DNA of 64,000 bases, from NCBI RefSeq assembly GCF_932526225.1, contig NC_064046.1:14271408-14335407 (forward strand). The letters run 5' to 3'. The notes under the pieces are model-generated. The model saw only the letters and a list, made by a program, of their open reading frames with translations, did no database searches and was not told the DNA's origin. This DNA is from Nematostella vectensis. Its lineage: Eukaryota; Cnidaria; Anthozoa; Actiniaria; Edwardsiidae. The translations under genes and the position numbers were made by a program. Each line of letters opens with the position of its first letter. The first letter of the stretch is position 1. This document shows, piece by piece, positions 11,901 through 23,485 of this stretch.

Positions 11901-14900
11901 ACAAAACCCTTACAAATTTATTTCGTTTGAACACTTCCTCCACTTCCTTCTCGGTTAGACTTGTTTTCTTGGCTTAGTAATACGGCATTTTCACGATTCC
12001 AAGATGTTCGAGTATCATACATAGTTTATCCACCTTCATAAAGTCTACGGGACCAAGTATTACTGCAATTTCATCCACATTCAATACCGTTTTTCATTTA
12101 GTTTCTGTACAACATCTATGGGATCTAGTGATACTGCATTCTCGATTCCAAGAGATGGTTGATCTGTACCCTCATAGTGGTTTGGGGGACTAGGGACCCC
12201 ATCTAGTCCTGGCGAGACATCGTTCATCATGATAACTGACGGTGGGAAACGTTCTGTCGACTGCTGAGTTCTACGGACTGGGGATGCACTCTGTCGACAC
12301 AAACAACTCGTTGTCAAAAGCTTATTCATCCCCTGTCTAAACTCGTCCATTCTTATTGAATAAACCAGAACATTCACAAAGGAGTTGAGGTAAAATACCA
12401 GGAGAAAGCCCGATTCTAGTGTTTTTGTAGTTTCAGTGTTTTGATTAGACAAAAATGAATATATAAAAAAAAGGTTATATGGAAGAGAGCAGATTAACGA
12501 GGCCAGAGTGACCAAAGAAAGTGTGATTGTCAGTTTGGTATTACTCGCATCACGACGTGCATTCCGCAAAGGAGTAAAAAATTTCACCTTTATCCAAATT
12601 GCTAGATAGCAAAAAAATACGATGAACGTACATATAATTCAACAAGCCAACTTGATTGTTTTAGCGACGTTATTAGGTTTTTTGAATGTAGTTTCAATGT
12701 TAAATAAAAGCGATGAAATCCACGTTAAGAGTATAGCAATGAAGTATGCCTTGCTTCCTAGGAGACGGTGTTTAAATGGCGCTAGGATCGCATACCCTCT
12801 CTCCATAGCGATAGATGTGAAAGAAAGCACCGAGGTACCAATACAGAGATTCAAAACTATCTGGCTTCCTTTATATAAAAAATGTTGCTTGTAATTTTCC
12901 GAAATGTTAGCAGCTAATATACATATCGTCAATCCAACCAACAGATCAGCAACAGTCTGGTTGATGAGAAGATAACTCGACTTCTTGACACGAAATGTCT
13001 TGCTCAGGAAAACTGCCAGAGCTAGAGAGTTTCCAATGAAGATTACACAGGCCTCGGAGATATAAATTGGTTGAGAAATCGCAAAAGGAAAGCCTGCTGG
13101 TGTGGTTTTTCCCGAAAAGTTATTCCCTTTTGTCATCTTGCAAATGTTCAAAACTTTTTGGTGCCGATAAAACTAACGTCGTGTCCGTCCAAATGTGTTC
13201 TCCTTTTGAAAGCGTTCTGAATTACATTCGCTCATGCAGTCATAGGATCACCTAGACAGGTGTTTGTAGATCGTAATAGCAAAAGCCCCTCAGGGATAGA
13301 TAGATAAATAGTCTTTATTAAAATTCTTTGCAGCTTCTAAAGTTGAAAAATGAATTATGATAATGCATTAAAGTTATTAATGTTTGCTTCAAGTGAATTA
13401 CAATTTAAAGTTGGTTGATTTTTCATATGATAGGGACTATACGTTGTTTACGGGTACGTTTTTGTATTCCTAATTTAATAAAGTATGGTAAATACTATGA
13501 ATTATTGTAATGTTTAATACAGAACGCTGTAAAAGCTGTCGGAGATTAACAAAACTTTCCTATATTTTGGAGCTCTAAAGTATACAGTTCATCATCCAGT
13601 TTATCCTTAAGGAATATGTATTAGTTCATTAAGAAGACTAATAATTAAGTTGATCAATTGTAAACCTGACACATGCGCAGTTTTAATTTAATTTTGTCCT
13701 ATTTTGCAGTATTGTCAACCCGGGGGTGAATCCGTAATACAAATCTTTTAAGTTGTATTCCCAGGGGGAGGGGGCGTGGGTCCAAGGGGGCGTGGTTCTT
13801 GTAAAGATGAATGCAGGTGTTCTCTGTCAAATGTGTTTCTAAAACATAATTATAACAGTCAATAAATAGGAATGTACAGTATGATATATAAAACAAGTTG
13901 AAAAGCAAAATAAACGGCTTTGGTAAATTGGTTTGTTGAGATATCGGGTAATATTATATGCAAAATTGCAGGGAGGAGATAGAATAAATATTCCTTCCCG
14001 TAGGTTGGCGGTATGTTCGAGTTAAGGGTAGAACTGCTTTGGATGAAGTACAAAAGCTGACAGAAACTCTTTAAAACAGGCCAATCACGCCGCCATTTTA
14101 TGCTCCTCCTCAATGCCGAGTGACTTAAAGCACCCATTTCCATTCGGGTAATTCAAGCAAGTAACCAAGATATTTTCAATCAAATATCGTCAATAACATA
14201 TCAGACTTTATTCGTAGATTGTTATTTCGAAGTTTTCTTGCGAATAAACCGCTACATTTTCAATTTTAAACAAAAACAAAGGTGATCGACATTCTTGAAT
14301 CCTCTTCAGGCCAAAGAGCAAGAAGAAATGCGACAAAGGAAGGAGCGCCGAGAGCAGATGGAGAAGCAGAGACAAGAGTTACGTACCCAGTACTCGCGCA
14401 AACACCCACCACAGTCACGTGTGCACCACCACCCATTACAAGAGAGCGTTCATCCTGAGAGAGAGCTCGTGGCCGGGGATGCACTGTTTGTCAAGCCGGT
14501 GACGAGAAAACCAGTCGCGCATGAGGTACGACCTAGCCTACGTGTAGCCGTTACTCGCGGAACAAGTCATTTGCGAGTAAGTGGCTAAACACGTAGGCTT
14601 AGATACGCCTCGGCTCCTCTATGTACCCCATTATACGGAAATAACTCCTTTTTTGATTAACTTGTTACTTATTAAAAGTAACGCAAATTACTTTAAGGAT
14701 CCTTAGTTCTTTGCTTAGAATTTTTTTTACCAGTTTCGTACTTGTACTTTTTTGCATAGTTCTGTGACAATTGTTCGATCCTGTCTTACTTAGTATTTAC
14801 TAACATCTCCTAAATTAAAGCTTCGAATTTTTTAAGACGTTTTATTCAGCGTCAAACTCACAGTGTGACGCACGCTACGGTGACCAAGAATACAAAGTTT

Positions 14901-17900
14901 ACCATCCGACGCGCGCTACCGTGACCACCAATACAAAGTTTACCATCCGACGCGCGCTACCGTGACCACCAATACAAAGTTTGCCATCCGACGCGCGCTA
15001 CCGTGACCACCAATACAAAGTGTACCATCCGACGCGCGCTACCGTGACCACCAATACAAAGTTTGCCATCCGACGCGCGCTACTGTGACCACCAATACAA
15101 AGTTTGCCATCCGACGCGCGCTACCGTGGCCACCAATACAAAGTTTGCCATCCGACGCGCGCTACTGTGACCACCAATACAAAGTTTGCCATCCGACGCG
15201 CGCTACCGTGACCACCAATACAAAGTTTACCATGCGGAGTCAACCATTTAAAACAAATGAGACAAGAACTTTAACTAATGTCAAGCGTCATGGACCCCTA
15301 GTCGACTCATAAAATCATTTTATTTGGAAAAATTGGTCTCGCCCGAAGCCAAGCATCTGTGACTAAATGAAAGCTCATTGCTTTGTTTTGTTTGTAGGGA
15401 GCAAATGAAGTTGTTGACCTCGAAGCGACAACCACGCATCACATGTCTAAAGGCGGCACCACAGCCAATCAGGTGTGTATACGAAACAAATAACACCTGG
15501 TAACCAAGCCTCCACACAGGTGTCCCACATAGTAATACGTCCAGAGAACCTGTTTGCAAACTGAATTGAATCCATGTTTTGTACAACAGTTTGAGGACAC
15601 CTTATTGTCTATTTGTGTTGTGTTTTCAGTTTTCTGATGAGAATACTCGAAAACATCCAAATGCCACAAGGTAAAATCTTGATGTACTTTAACTTTTCTT
15701 GGTAAAATTCCTTAGATGCTTATTCTAGCGCCCTGGGCGCTTGTTATTGAGTCGAAAGAGGGGTACTTTTCGGAGCGTGTTGCTTAACCAAAATTCATTG
15801 CTTCAGCTCTATATACAGTAGACAACTTTCATGTCTTTGTCTCGAGTATCAAAGTAACAAAAATATATTAAAATGGGCCGTCTCCGATGTTTGTTAACAG
15901 AACCACAGTGCTGTAACAACAGGGCAGATATAGCTTTTTGCTGAGGGAGGGGGGGAAGGTTGGCTAACCGACAGAGGGATAATTGTCACCAGTTTACTTA
16001 AGGTAGATTACGTAACAATTTCAGATGATTTTTAACGGAAAACGCGAAAATACATTTTAAAATTGTAAAAGCAGTGTGTCTATGGGTAGTTTCTCCGAGG
16101 ATGCAACTGATAATTTAGAGCGGATGGCCTGCTTAATTGCGCAGATTCTACTAGATTCTGATAGATTGTCTTTTGAGTTTTCGGTTGCCGCTCCGGAAGT
16201 TAATTGGCAACAATGCGGTTTTGTCAATAAAATGTACACCAATCAGGGTGTTCCCCAAGAAGGAGATGCTTTTTCAAGTGATGCTGACACTGGTAACTTC
16301 CCCTTTTTTCTGGGCACATTGTTATAAAGAAATGCAACAAAAAAGATTGATAAAGGCATGTACCTTAGATGAGTCCTCTTTATGACATCTTTTCACTTTC
16401 CTTTGGCATCCCAAAGGGGGGTTTAAATCCCCTAAACCCTTCCCCTGGATCCGCTACTAAACAATATTAATCCAGACTTTTCTTTCAACAGTGACGGAAC
16501 TCAAATGCGAATTAATTCAGGCAAGACTAATAAGGTTTGTACTCTCTTGTTATCTATTTCATTTTCTATTTTCTTTCGAAATAAAAAGGTTCCTGTTACA
16601 TGCGCCTCTTGTGTGTCTAGCACGTTCGATCGCAGACAGCTGATGGGTCTCCTAGCAAACCTAGACCGAAGACCGCGGGACACGGCAGCAGGGACACATG
16701 TACGTAGTGTGGCCACTTTGTTAGATACATACTGTATGCACTCTACTGATTAACCGGTTTAACCTGTTATCAGGCGTGGCGTTGAGCCCACGAAATCCAT
16801 ATAATTTCGCAGTCCCGAAGTCATTTTGGATTGTGCGGTAACTGTTGCTACTTCTAAAGAAAGGCGAAAATCGCTCATTCCTTTATTGGTAATATTTTCA
16901 TATTTACTCCGGATCCTTGAATACTACAGTTAATACTAAAAATAAGTACAGTTGAACATCAATGTGACTCTGCTATATATAAGTTTTACTAATAAACTAC
17001 GCTCAGTCCCTTATTAAATCACAATTCTGATTGTTCACACACGTTTTCTCATTGTTTCATCACAATTCTAATTGTTCACACACGTCTTCTCGTTGTCTCA
17101 TCACAATTCTAATTGGTCACATGGGTCTTCTCGTTGTTTCATCACAATTCTGATTGTTCACACTTGTCTTATCGTTGTTTCATCATAATTCTAATTGTTC
17201 ACATGCGTCTTCTCGTTGTTTTATCGCAATTCTGATTGTTTACACTCGTCTTCTCGTTGTTTCATCACAATTCTGATTGTTCATACACGTCTTCTCATTG
17301 GTTCATCATAATTTTAATTGTTCACACACGTCTTCTCGTTGTCTCATCACAATTCTAATTGGTCACATGCGTCTTCTCGTTGTTTCATCACAATTCTGAT
17401 TGTTCACACACGTCTTCTCGTTGTTTCATCATAATTCTAATTGTTCACATGCGCCTTCTCGTTGTTTCATCACAATTCTGATTGTTCACACTTGTCTTAT
17501 CGTTGTTTCATCATAATTCTAATTGTTCACATGCGTCTTCTCGTTGTTTTATCGCAATTCTGATTGTTTACACTCGTCTTCTCGTTGTTTCATCACAATT
17601 CTGATTGTTCATACACGTCTTCTCATTGGTTCATCATAATTTTAATTGTTCACACACGTCTTCTCGTTGTCTCATCACAATTCTAATTGGTCACATGCGT
17701 CTTCTCGTTGTTTCATCACAATTCTGATTGTTCACACACGTCTTCTCGTTGTTTAATCATAATTCTAATTGTTCACATGCGTCTTTTCGTTGTTTCATCA
17801 CAATTCTAATTGTTCACATGCGTCTTCTCGTTGTCTCATCATAATTCTAATTGTTTACACACGTCTGAGCCGTGAACTATCTTTGCGTTTCAAATCATTT

Positions 17901-20033
17901 AGCATAAAGTAACCCTCACTGGGGTTCGTCGTTACTAAAATTATTACCCTTGCATATAGCACCAATGTATTTTTTTTTTACTTTAATTGTTGATTATAAT
18001 ATGATTTGGGCATTCAATTATGCCACCACGCGAGTCATTGGGAAATTGACAGCCGACGTATTTTGGCAGTGGCCTGAAAAGGGGCGGCAGGCGTCGCGTC
18101 TAGTATTTGTGTCAGGCGTACTTTTATTTTTCCTTTCCAACTTTTGAAAAATAAAATCGCCTGATACTCAGGCTACAATTCTTATTGTTCACATGCGTCT
18201 TCTCGTTGTTTCATCACAATTCTGATTGTTCACACGCGTCTTCTCGTTGTTTTATCGCAATTCTGATTGTTTACACTCGTCTTCTCGTTGTTTTATCACA
18301 ATTCTGATTGTTCAAATACGTCTTCTCACTGTTTCATCACAATTCTGATTGTTCACACACGTCTTCTCGTTGTTTCATCACAATTCTGATTGTTCATACA
18401 CGTCTTCTCGTTGTTTCATCATAATTCTAATTATTCACACACGTCTTCTCATTGTCTCATCACAATTCTAATTGGTCACATGCGTCTTCTCGTTGTTTCA
18501 TCATAATTCTAATTATTCACACACGTCTTCTCGTTGTCTCATCACAATTCTAATTGGTCACATGCGTCTTCTTGTTGTTTCATCTTAATTCTAATTGTTC
18601 ACATACGTCTTCTCGTTGTTTCATTCCAATTCTGATTGTACACACACGTCTTCTCGTTGTTTCATCATAATCCTAATTGTTCACATGCGCCTTCTCGTTG
18701 TTTCATCACAATTCTAATTGTTCACATGCGTCTTCTCGTTGTTTCATCATAATCGTAATTGTTCACATGCGCCTTCTCGTTGTTTCATCACAATTCTAAT
18801 TGTTCACACACGTCTTCTCGTTGTTTCATCACAATTCTGATTGTACACACACGTCTTCTCGTTGTTTCATCATAATCCTAATTGTTTACACACATCTTCT
18901 CGTTGTCTCATCGCAATTCTAATTGGTCACATGCGTCTTCTCGTTGTTTCATCATAATCCTAATTGTTCACACACATCTTCTCGTTGTTTCATCACAATT
19001 CTAATTGTTCACATGCGCCTTCTCGTTGTTTCATCATAATTCTAATTGTTCACACACTTCTTCTCGTTGTTTCATCACAATTCTGATTGTTCACATGCGT
19101 CTTCTCGTTGTTTCATCATAATTCTAATTGTTCACATGCGTTTAATCACGAGTCTGATCATTCACGCGCACCTGTTTCATCAAGAGTCTGATCATTCACG
19201 CGCATTTGTTTAATCACGAGTCTGATTATTCATGCGCACCTGTTTAATCACGAGTCTGATCATTCACGCGCACCTGTTTAATCACGAGTCTGATCATTCA
19301 CGCCCACCTGTTTAATCACGAGTCTGATCATTCATGCGCACCTGTTTAATCACGAGTCTGATCATTCACGCGCACCTGTTTAATCACGAGTCTGATCATT
19401 CACGCGCACCTGTTTAATCACGAGTCTGATCATTCACGCGCACCTGTTTAATCACGAGTCTGGTCATTCACGCGCACCTGTTTACTTTTTACGCTTGTTG
19501 TCCCTTTATAATTCATGCACGTCGCTTAATATCTAAGCGCAATTCTTGAATTCTTTTTGTTCTCGCGCATCTGCTCATTTTCTGTAGGCATAATTCTTTG
19601 TTTTATTGGTTATGTACTATCCATCCAGTAACCATGCACACTTAGTTCTTCACTTTCCCATTGCACTTTCGCATTGTCCCTGGCCATTTTCAGTGTTTGA
19701 CCCCTTTTTCGGATGTTCACATGCATCTGTTTTGTTTCTCATTTTTAGCCTTTCAATTCTGATTGATACATTTACATACAACATTTTACCCTACTAATAT
19801 TCAGCAACTTGATGATTTTAATTATTATTTTAGTTCGGCGTGACCGCCCAGAGAGTGGCAAGAAACCTCGACCAGTTTCTGCACACCTGGCAAAAGCGAG
19901 GACTGTGAAACCGCCACCAGCATTTGACACGTCAAGAACCAGACATCAGCTTGAACTGATAGAGAGAGATCTTAGAAAAACTACCAAGGGCCTACAAGAT
20001 AGGCTGGGGATTTCACGGCAAGGGATGGTTTAA
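5972..20033 (+). CDS. Unrecognised coiled-coil protein, ten exons
   Basis: The proposed exons are 5972-6120, 6823-6872, 6955-7016, 7704-7913, 14310-14525, 15398-15472, 15630-15670, 16492-16534, 16589-16703 and 19834-20033, all in frame, for about 386 residues. I do not recognise the family. The N-terminal 50 residues and the segment of about 105-190 are rich in Glu, Gln, Arg and Leu (REEELELRASQLMYLQDREG, then EQEEMRQRKERREQMEKQR), consistent with a coiled coil. The C-terminus is basic and Pro-rich, with a short helical segment (HQLELIERDLRKTTKGLQ). A 5' UTR exon may lie upstream, since an acceptor-like tag precedes the ATG. Weak points are the exon 9 acceptor (aaaaag; the 54-nt intron before it stays in frame if retained) and the exon 9 donor, where a GTAC/GTAGTG cut is needed for the long C-terminus. 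Introns carry large minisatellites. Confidence 0.65.
6203..6720 (+). mobile_element. 5'-truncated non-LTR retrotransposon end with inverted 5' tip
   Basis: From 6241 the sequence encodes about 40 residues typical of the extreme C-terminus of LINE reverse transcriptases (FLGVKIWNDIQDDYKSKSR...), ending with a stop at 6363-6365. An AT-rich 3' region follows, with a TTTGG-type tail near 6690-6720. The first 30 bases (6241-6270) are repeated as a perfect inverted copy at 6203-6232, with an 8-base spacer. It lies in intron 1 of the coiled-coil gene. Confidence 0.7.
7914..8880. other. Start of intron 4 of the coiled-coil gene, no gene seen
   Basis: A 45-base segment is duplicated in tandem at about 7922-8017 (ggcactatttcaccggcact). 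A G run lies near 8585-8600. No other gene or element was recognised. Confidence 0.5.
8888..10870. repeat. 25-bp minisatellite, about 79 copies, with higher-order duplication
   Basis: The unit is caacaaagacatcctttcc plus agttat (25 bp), nearly uniform over 2 kb. Rare variants recur at fixed spacing: aagaaatcc at 9242 and 10042 and agttaacaac at 9281 and 10081 (800 bp = 32 units), and ttttcaattatc at 9676 and 10501 (825 bp = 33 units). A block of about 32-33 units was therefore duplicated. The open frames here are a by-product of the repeat. It lies in the 6.4-kb intron 4 of the coiled-coil gene. Confidence 0.95.
10871..12080. other. Intronic sequence, no gene seen
   Basis: This is AT-rich intron. 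A palindrome built on ATTAATATTAAT lies at about 11806-11832. An open frame at 11524-11802 is hydrophobic but shows no family signature. Confidence 0.4.
12081..13151 (-). pseudogene. Single-exon class A (rhodopsin-type) GPCR with one in-frame TGA in TM5
   Basis: A continuous frame from the ATG at 13149-13151 to the stop at 12081-12083 is broken only by TGA at 12639-12641, about residue 171 of 357. Class A marks are present: GNSLALAVF in TM1, NQTVADLL in TM2, an ERG version of the DRY motif at the end of TM3 (AMERGYAILAP), W in TM4, SLICSLPYNL in TM6 and NSFVNVLVYSIR as a divergent NPxxY in TM7. The TGA falls at the start of TM5, between KLAC and IICTFIVFFCYLAIW. The N-terminus has an NFS glycosylation site. 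Large families of intronless class A receptors are common in cnidarians. The gene is antisense in intron 4 of the coiled-coil gene. With no other lesion, it is a young pseudogene, a null allele or a sequencing error. Ligand unknown. Confidence 0.85.
13256..14059. other. Intronic AT-rich stretch, possible retroelement tail
   Basis: At about 13296-13320, gatagatagataaatag followed by tctttattaa reads on the minus strand as AATAAAG plus a CTAT repeat, like the 3' tail of a LINE. No coding part was recognised. The rest shows nothing definite. Confidence 0.3.
14060..14297 (-). mobile_element. Dispersed repeat (family B), copy 1
   Basis: Read on the minus strand, this segment aligns along its length with 58730-58945: shared blocks include cggtttattcgcaag, tattgacgatattt, cttgcttgaatta, ggcattgagg and ataaaatggcggc. 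A third, shorter copy is at 21980-22085. It ends just before the acceptor of exon 5 of the coiled-coil gene (14310). No coding capacity and no clear terminal inverted repeats were seen, so its class is unknown. Confidence 0.65.
14862..15236. repeat. 41-bp minisatellite, about 9 copies
   Basis: The unit contains ccatccgacgcgcgctac followed by cgtgaccaccaatacaaag, period 41. Copies differ mainly at tttacc/tttgcc and ctaccgtg/ctactgtg. It lies in intron 5 of the coiled-coil gene. Confidence 0.9.
16395..16460. mobile_element. Fragment of dispersed repeat family C
   Basis: This stretch (ggcatcccaaaggggggttt, cctggatccgctac) matches the right part of the element at 23778-23918. It lies 32 bp upstream of exon 8 of the coiled-coil gene. 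Confidence 0.5.
17020..17870. repeat. 41-bp minisatellite, first block, about 20 copies
   Basis: The unit is built on cacaattctgattgttcaca plus cgtcttctcgttgtttcat, period 41, with variants cataattctaattg and cgcaattctgattg. A run of variants at about 17040-17340 recurs in the same order at about 17345-17700, showing block duplication. It lies in the last intron of the coiled-coil gene. Confidence 0.9.
17871..18171. other. Unique segment splitting the 41-bp array
   Basis: About 300 bp of unrelated sequence interrupts the array, and the repeat resumes in the same orientation afterwards. A short open frame (17950-18147) has no recognisable domain. No convincing terminal repeats or target duplication were found, so whether it is an insertion is open. 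Confidence 0.5.
18172..19138. repeat. 41-bp minisatellite, second block, about 23 copies
   Basis: This has the same unit and variants as 17020-17870, in the same orientation. Confidence 0.9.
19139..19490. repeat. 34-bp minisatellite, about 10 copies
   Basis: The unit is tttaatcacgagtctgatca plus ttcacgcgcacctg, period 34. It shares the atcac-gatt-ttcac skeleton with the 41-bp array and abuts it without a gap, so it is probably a shortened derivative amplified later. Confidence 0.85.
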
Positions 20034-20515
20034 CACATGTAGCATTGTGCATTTTCACAACCGTACGCTGTATACAAGATGACAGAGTGGTTTTCATTAT
20101 CCACACACCCTAAGACTGTGTTGTCTGAAGTCATTCAGCACTTTTTGCAGGCTGAGGCTGTTGAAAATACATCCTCAAACCAAACTGTATTACAAGATTA
20201 TGAACAATAATATGAGCTTTCTAAGATTAGTTATATTCCATGTGACATAAATTTTACAAAATACTCAGTTATTACCAATTTTATCTAGTTTGCATGATTT
20301 TATCAAGAAATGCTTTAGAGAAGTTTACATGAATCAGTTATTCTTAAATATTAAAAAAACTACATAATACATAAATTTTTATTAGGCTTTTAAATAAAAT
20401 GGCTATCACCTTTAGAATTTCAACTGTGCTCAATATATTTCCAAACCACAGCATACTTATAAACATAACTATTTACTTCTATTGCATGCCTCTTTAATTA
20501 ATGACCTTTTGCACT

Positions 20516-23454
20516 TTAATTAGACTTTTTAGAGTCTGATTTTGTTAATGGCTGATAGCTCTTTATAAATTCAACTAAAATCCACAAATTGACCACAAAG
20601 AATACAATGCTTGCCAGCCAGATAAAGATAAAGGTGTTGAATCCCTGGAATTCTAGATAATAGGCAGCCAGCAGCCACAGACCCTGTTGACAAACAAAAA
20701 TAAGTAAAAAGAAATTAGTTCAGAGGTCTTACTGATAAAGCATAAAAGTTTTTAATTCCATATGGATTGTGAGAGTATCAAATCTAAGATGAAATGGGTT
20801 ACTTTGAGTAAGTAAACTAAGGGCATATCCCCCCCCCCCCGCCCATCTTTCCTATTGCACAAAATCCAAGGCACCCCCTCTCCTGTCCCCCTCTTGCATA
20901 AAATGTCAAGAAAATAATCTCTCATGCTCTAGAAGATAAAATTCCCCATCCAGTATCGATGCTATCATACGTAAGCCATGAGCAGTGGGCTGAAGAAGCA
21001 AATAAAGGGGGTAAAATCTTCTGATTACCTGAGCAGCAAACCAAGAGATGGCCATAACCAAGGCACGACTCAAACTGACCCTGATGTAGGGAACGGCCAG
21101 CGGGAGTAGACACAAGTACCATAGGAAGTACTGAAATATCAACATGATGCATGATCAATATGATGCATTTCCCTGTCTAAAATAAGTGATAATTGAGTTC
21201 ATTAAACCCCAGCATCCCCAATCACTCCTACCCCCCTCCTTTGGATTGATAATTATAGTAGTAATGTATGCAATGGTACATCTATGAACATACTGTATGA
21301 TGCATTTCGTTGTCTAAAAAGAGTTCTAGAGACCATAGCATTAATCCAGTTCCAATCACAATCTTTGCACTCATTGTTGCAGAGAATGGACTTTTTGACT
21401 GACATGAACTCCACTAGCCAACTAATGAGATAAAAAGGCAATCCTCACAACTGTGATGATTGCATGCTAACTGGCTATCTATAGAACCATCATAGTGTAC
21501 ATGCCTTTCTCATTTCTGCCTATACCTGATAACAAACCTACCTGTGACGTGCAGACTTTGTTAAAGGTGACAAAAGCAAAGGTTTGCAACAGGCAACAGA
21601 AGCATATATCCCTGTAATATTTGAAGGCGAGAAACACAGTCATAACAAGCTGGGGAACAAATGCAAGCAATCCAATCACTCTTGACCAGGGCATGTCTTG
21701 TGTCAGATACAACATGTAGAAGTACACTGAGAAGTTATGCTTTAAGTCTGTCCTGGTAACGTGGTACAAGTAGGTATGTTCCAGGAACTCAAACCCATAG
21801 CTGAAAAACAAAAAAATGACAAATATATGAACACTCTACTCACTGAGATATGCAGCTGCTCTTAAAGAAGGCCATTCGCTTAAGTAGTAATTAAATCACG
21901 CTAATGACAGGAGGGAAGTCAGCAGGGTGTCTTATAACCTGTGAAGGTGAGTGCCGTGTGACTTAATGAATTTTTTTTCACCCCCACAAAACCAAGATAT
22001 CTTTATTCATAGATTGTTATTTTAAACTGCTGTATTTTCAATTATAAACAATAACAAAGGAGTGGTTGATCAACATTCTTTAAAAAAAGGTTGTCCACCT
22101 AATAAGACATCTCCACTGACTTTTTAATTCATATCATGTTTCGTTGAAAAGGCTCATCTCATTTATATGTTGCAATTCAAACCTGGCATCCCAGAACTTT
22201 CAAAGAAATAACTTTTTTTAATTGCTACACAAATCTCCAGAAATGAGATACTCTTCAGGAGAGTGCCTGTAATGCTAAATGTACTTCAAATTTCCAGAAA
22301 ATACAATCCTTGTTTTGATGAATTTCGGTTATGTAATATCAACCCTCTCTTTTTGAGTCTGGATCTGCTAAAAGTCTAAGACCTGCATACTACATTTAAA
22401 GAAAAATAAAACAAAGCATGAATTTCTAGTTTTTGATAGTACCAAAGTCCATAGCTAGAAAACTTTGTTCAGGGGGGAAAGCCTTAGATATTTCTTATAT
22501 TTTCTTCTGGGGCAGGTGTTTATTTTTCATGTCTTTTTTTTCTATATTATTTCTATGACTGCACACCCCCCCCTCCCCCTCTCAGCTAATCCTGGGTATG
22601 CAGCTGTGTTGATGATAGAGATCCGCTTGAATCAGTACATCTTAAATTCTGTAAAATGTTACTAGGAACTGGAAAAACGGCTGTGAACAATGCGTGCAGA
22701 GGGGAACTAGGCAGATATCCTCTTTGTATAAATGCAACATATAGGAACATAAAATACTGGACCAACCTTCGGTCAAAAGAAAGGCACTCTCAAAAGTAGT
22801 TTATACAGAGTGTGTAAATAACCCTCACGTGTCCTACTGGACCCACAAAACAAAAGAAATAATTTTCAAAGCGGGTTTTGGGTTTATGTGGCTCTATCAA
22901 AATGAAACCGACCCTACATTGTTCCTTGATATTTTCTCTAAACGACTTAATGATATGTATTTTCAGAAATGGCATGGGGAAATTTTCAATGACCAAAGGA
23001 AAAACAGTAACGAAATGAACAAACTAAGAACTTATAGAACTTTTAAAGACAAATATGAATTAGAGAATTACCTTGTAGCCATCCCTAATGTGAAACATAG
23101 AGTTGCGCTAACAAAACTAAGAATAAGTAATCACCAATTGCAAATTGAGAAAGGCAGACACACGAGGCCTTACACAAAGGAAAAAGATCGGATTTGCCCA
23201 ACATGCAAAAATGACGTGGAAAATGAATTTCACTTTCTAGTACAATGCCAAACATACAAAGAGCTACGAAACTCAGTTATCCAAAATTTGCAGCGCAATC
23301 AAATTACACAAAAACGCCTTTTCAATTTACTAATAAATCCGCCAACTCAATTAGCAGGGATAGCCGCAAGGTACATTTCCAAATGTTTCAAGCTAAGGGA
23401 AACGCTAATATGAAAAATTAAACCTAAAGCACAATAGAAATCTGAAGTAAGCAG

Positions 23455-23485
<31 letters not shown>

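Noticed and set aside
12639-12641. Selenocysteine codon in the GPCR
   Set aside because: No SECIS-like hairpin was recognised, and class A GPCRs have no selenocysteine at the start of TM5.
22829-23413. Separate host gene of 194 residues
   Set aside because: The CCHC-like motif, poly-A and ctgt tail show it is the end of a LINE ORF2.
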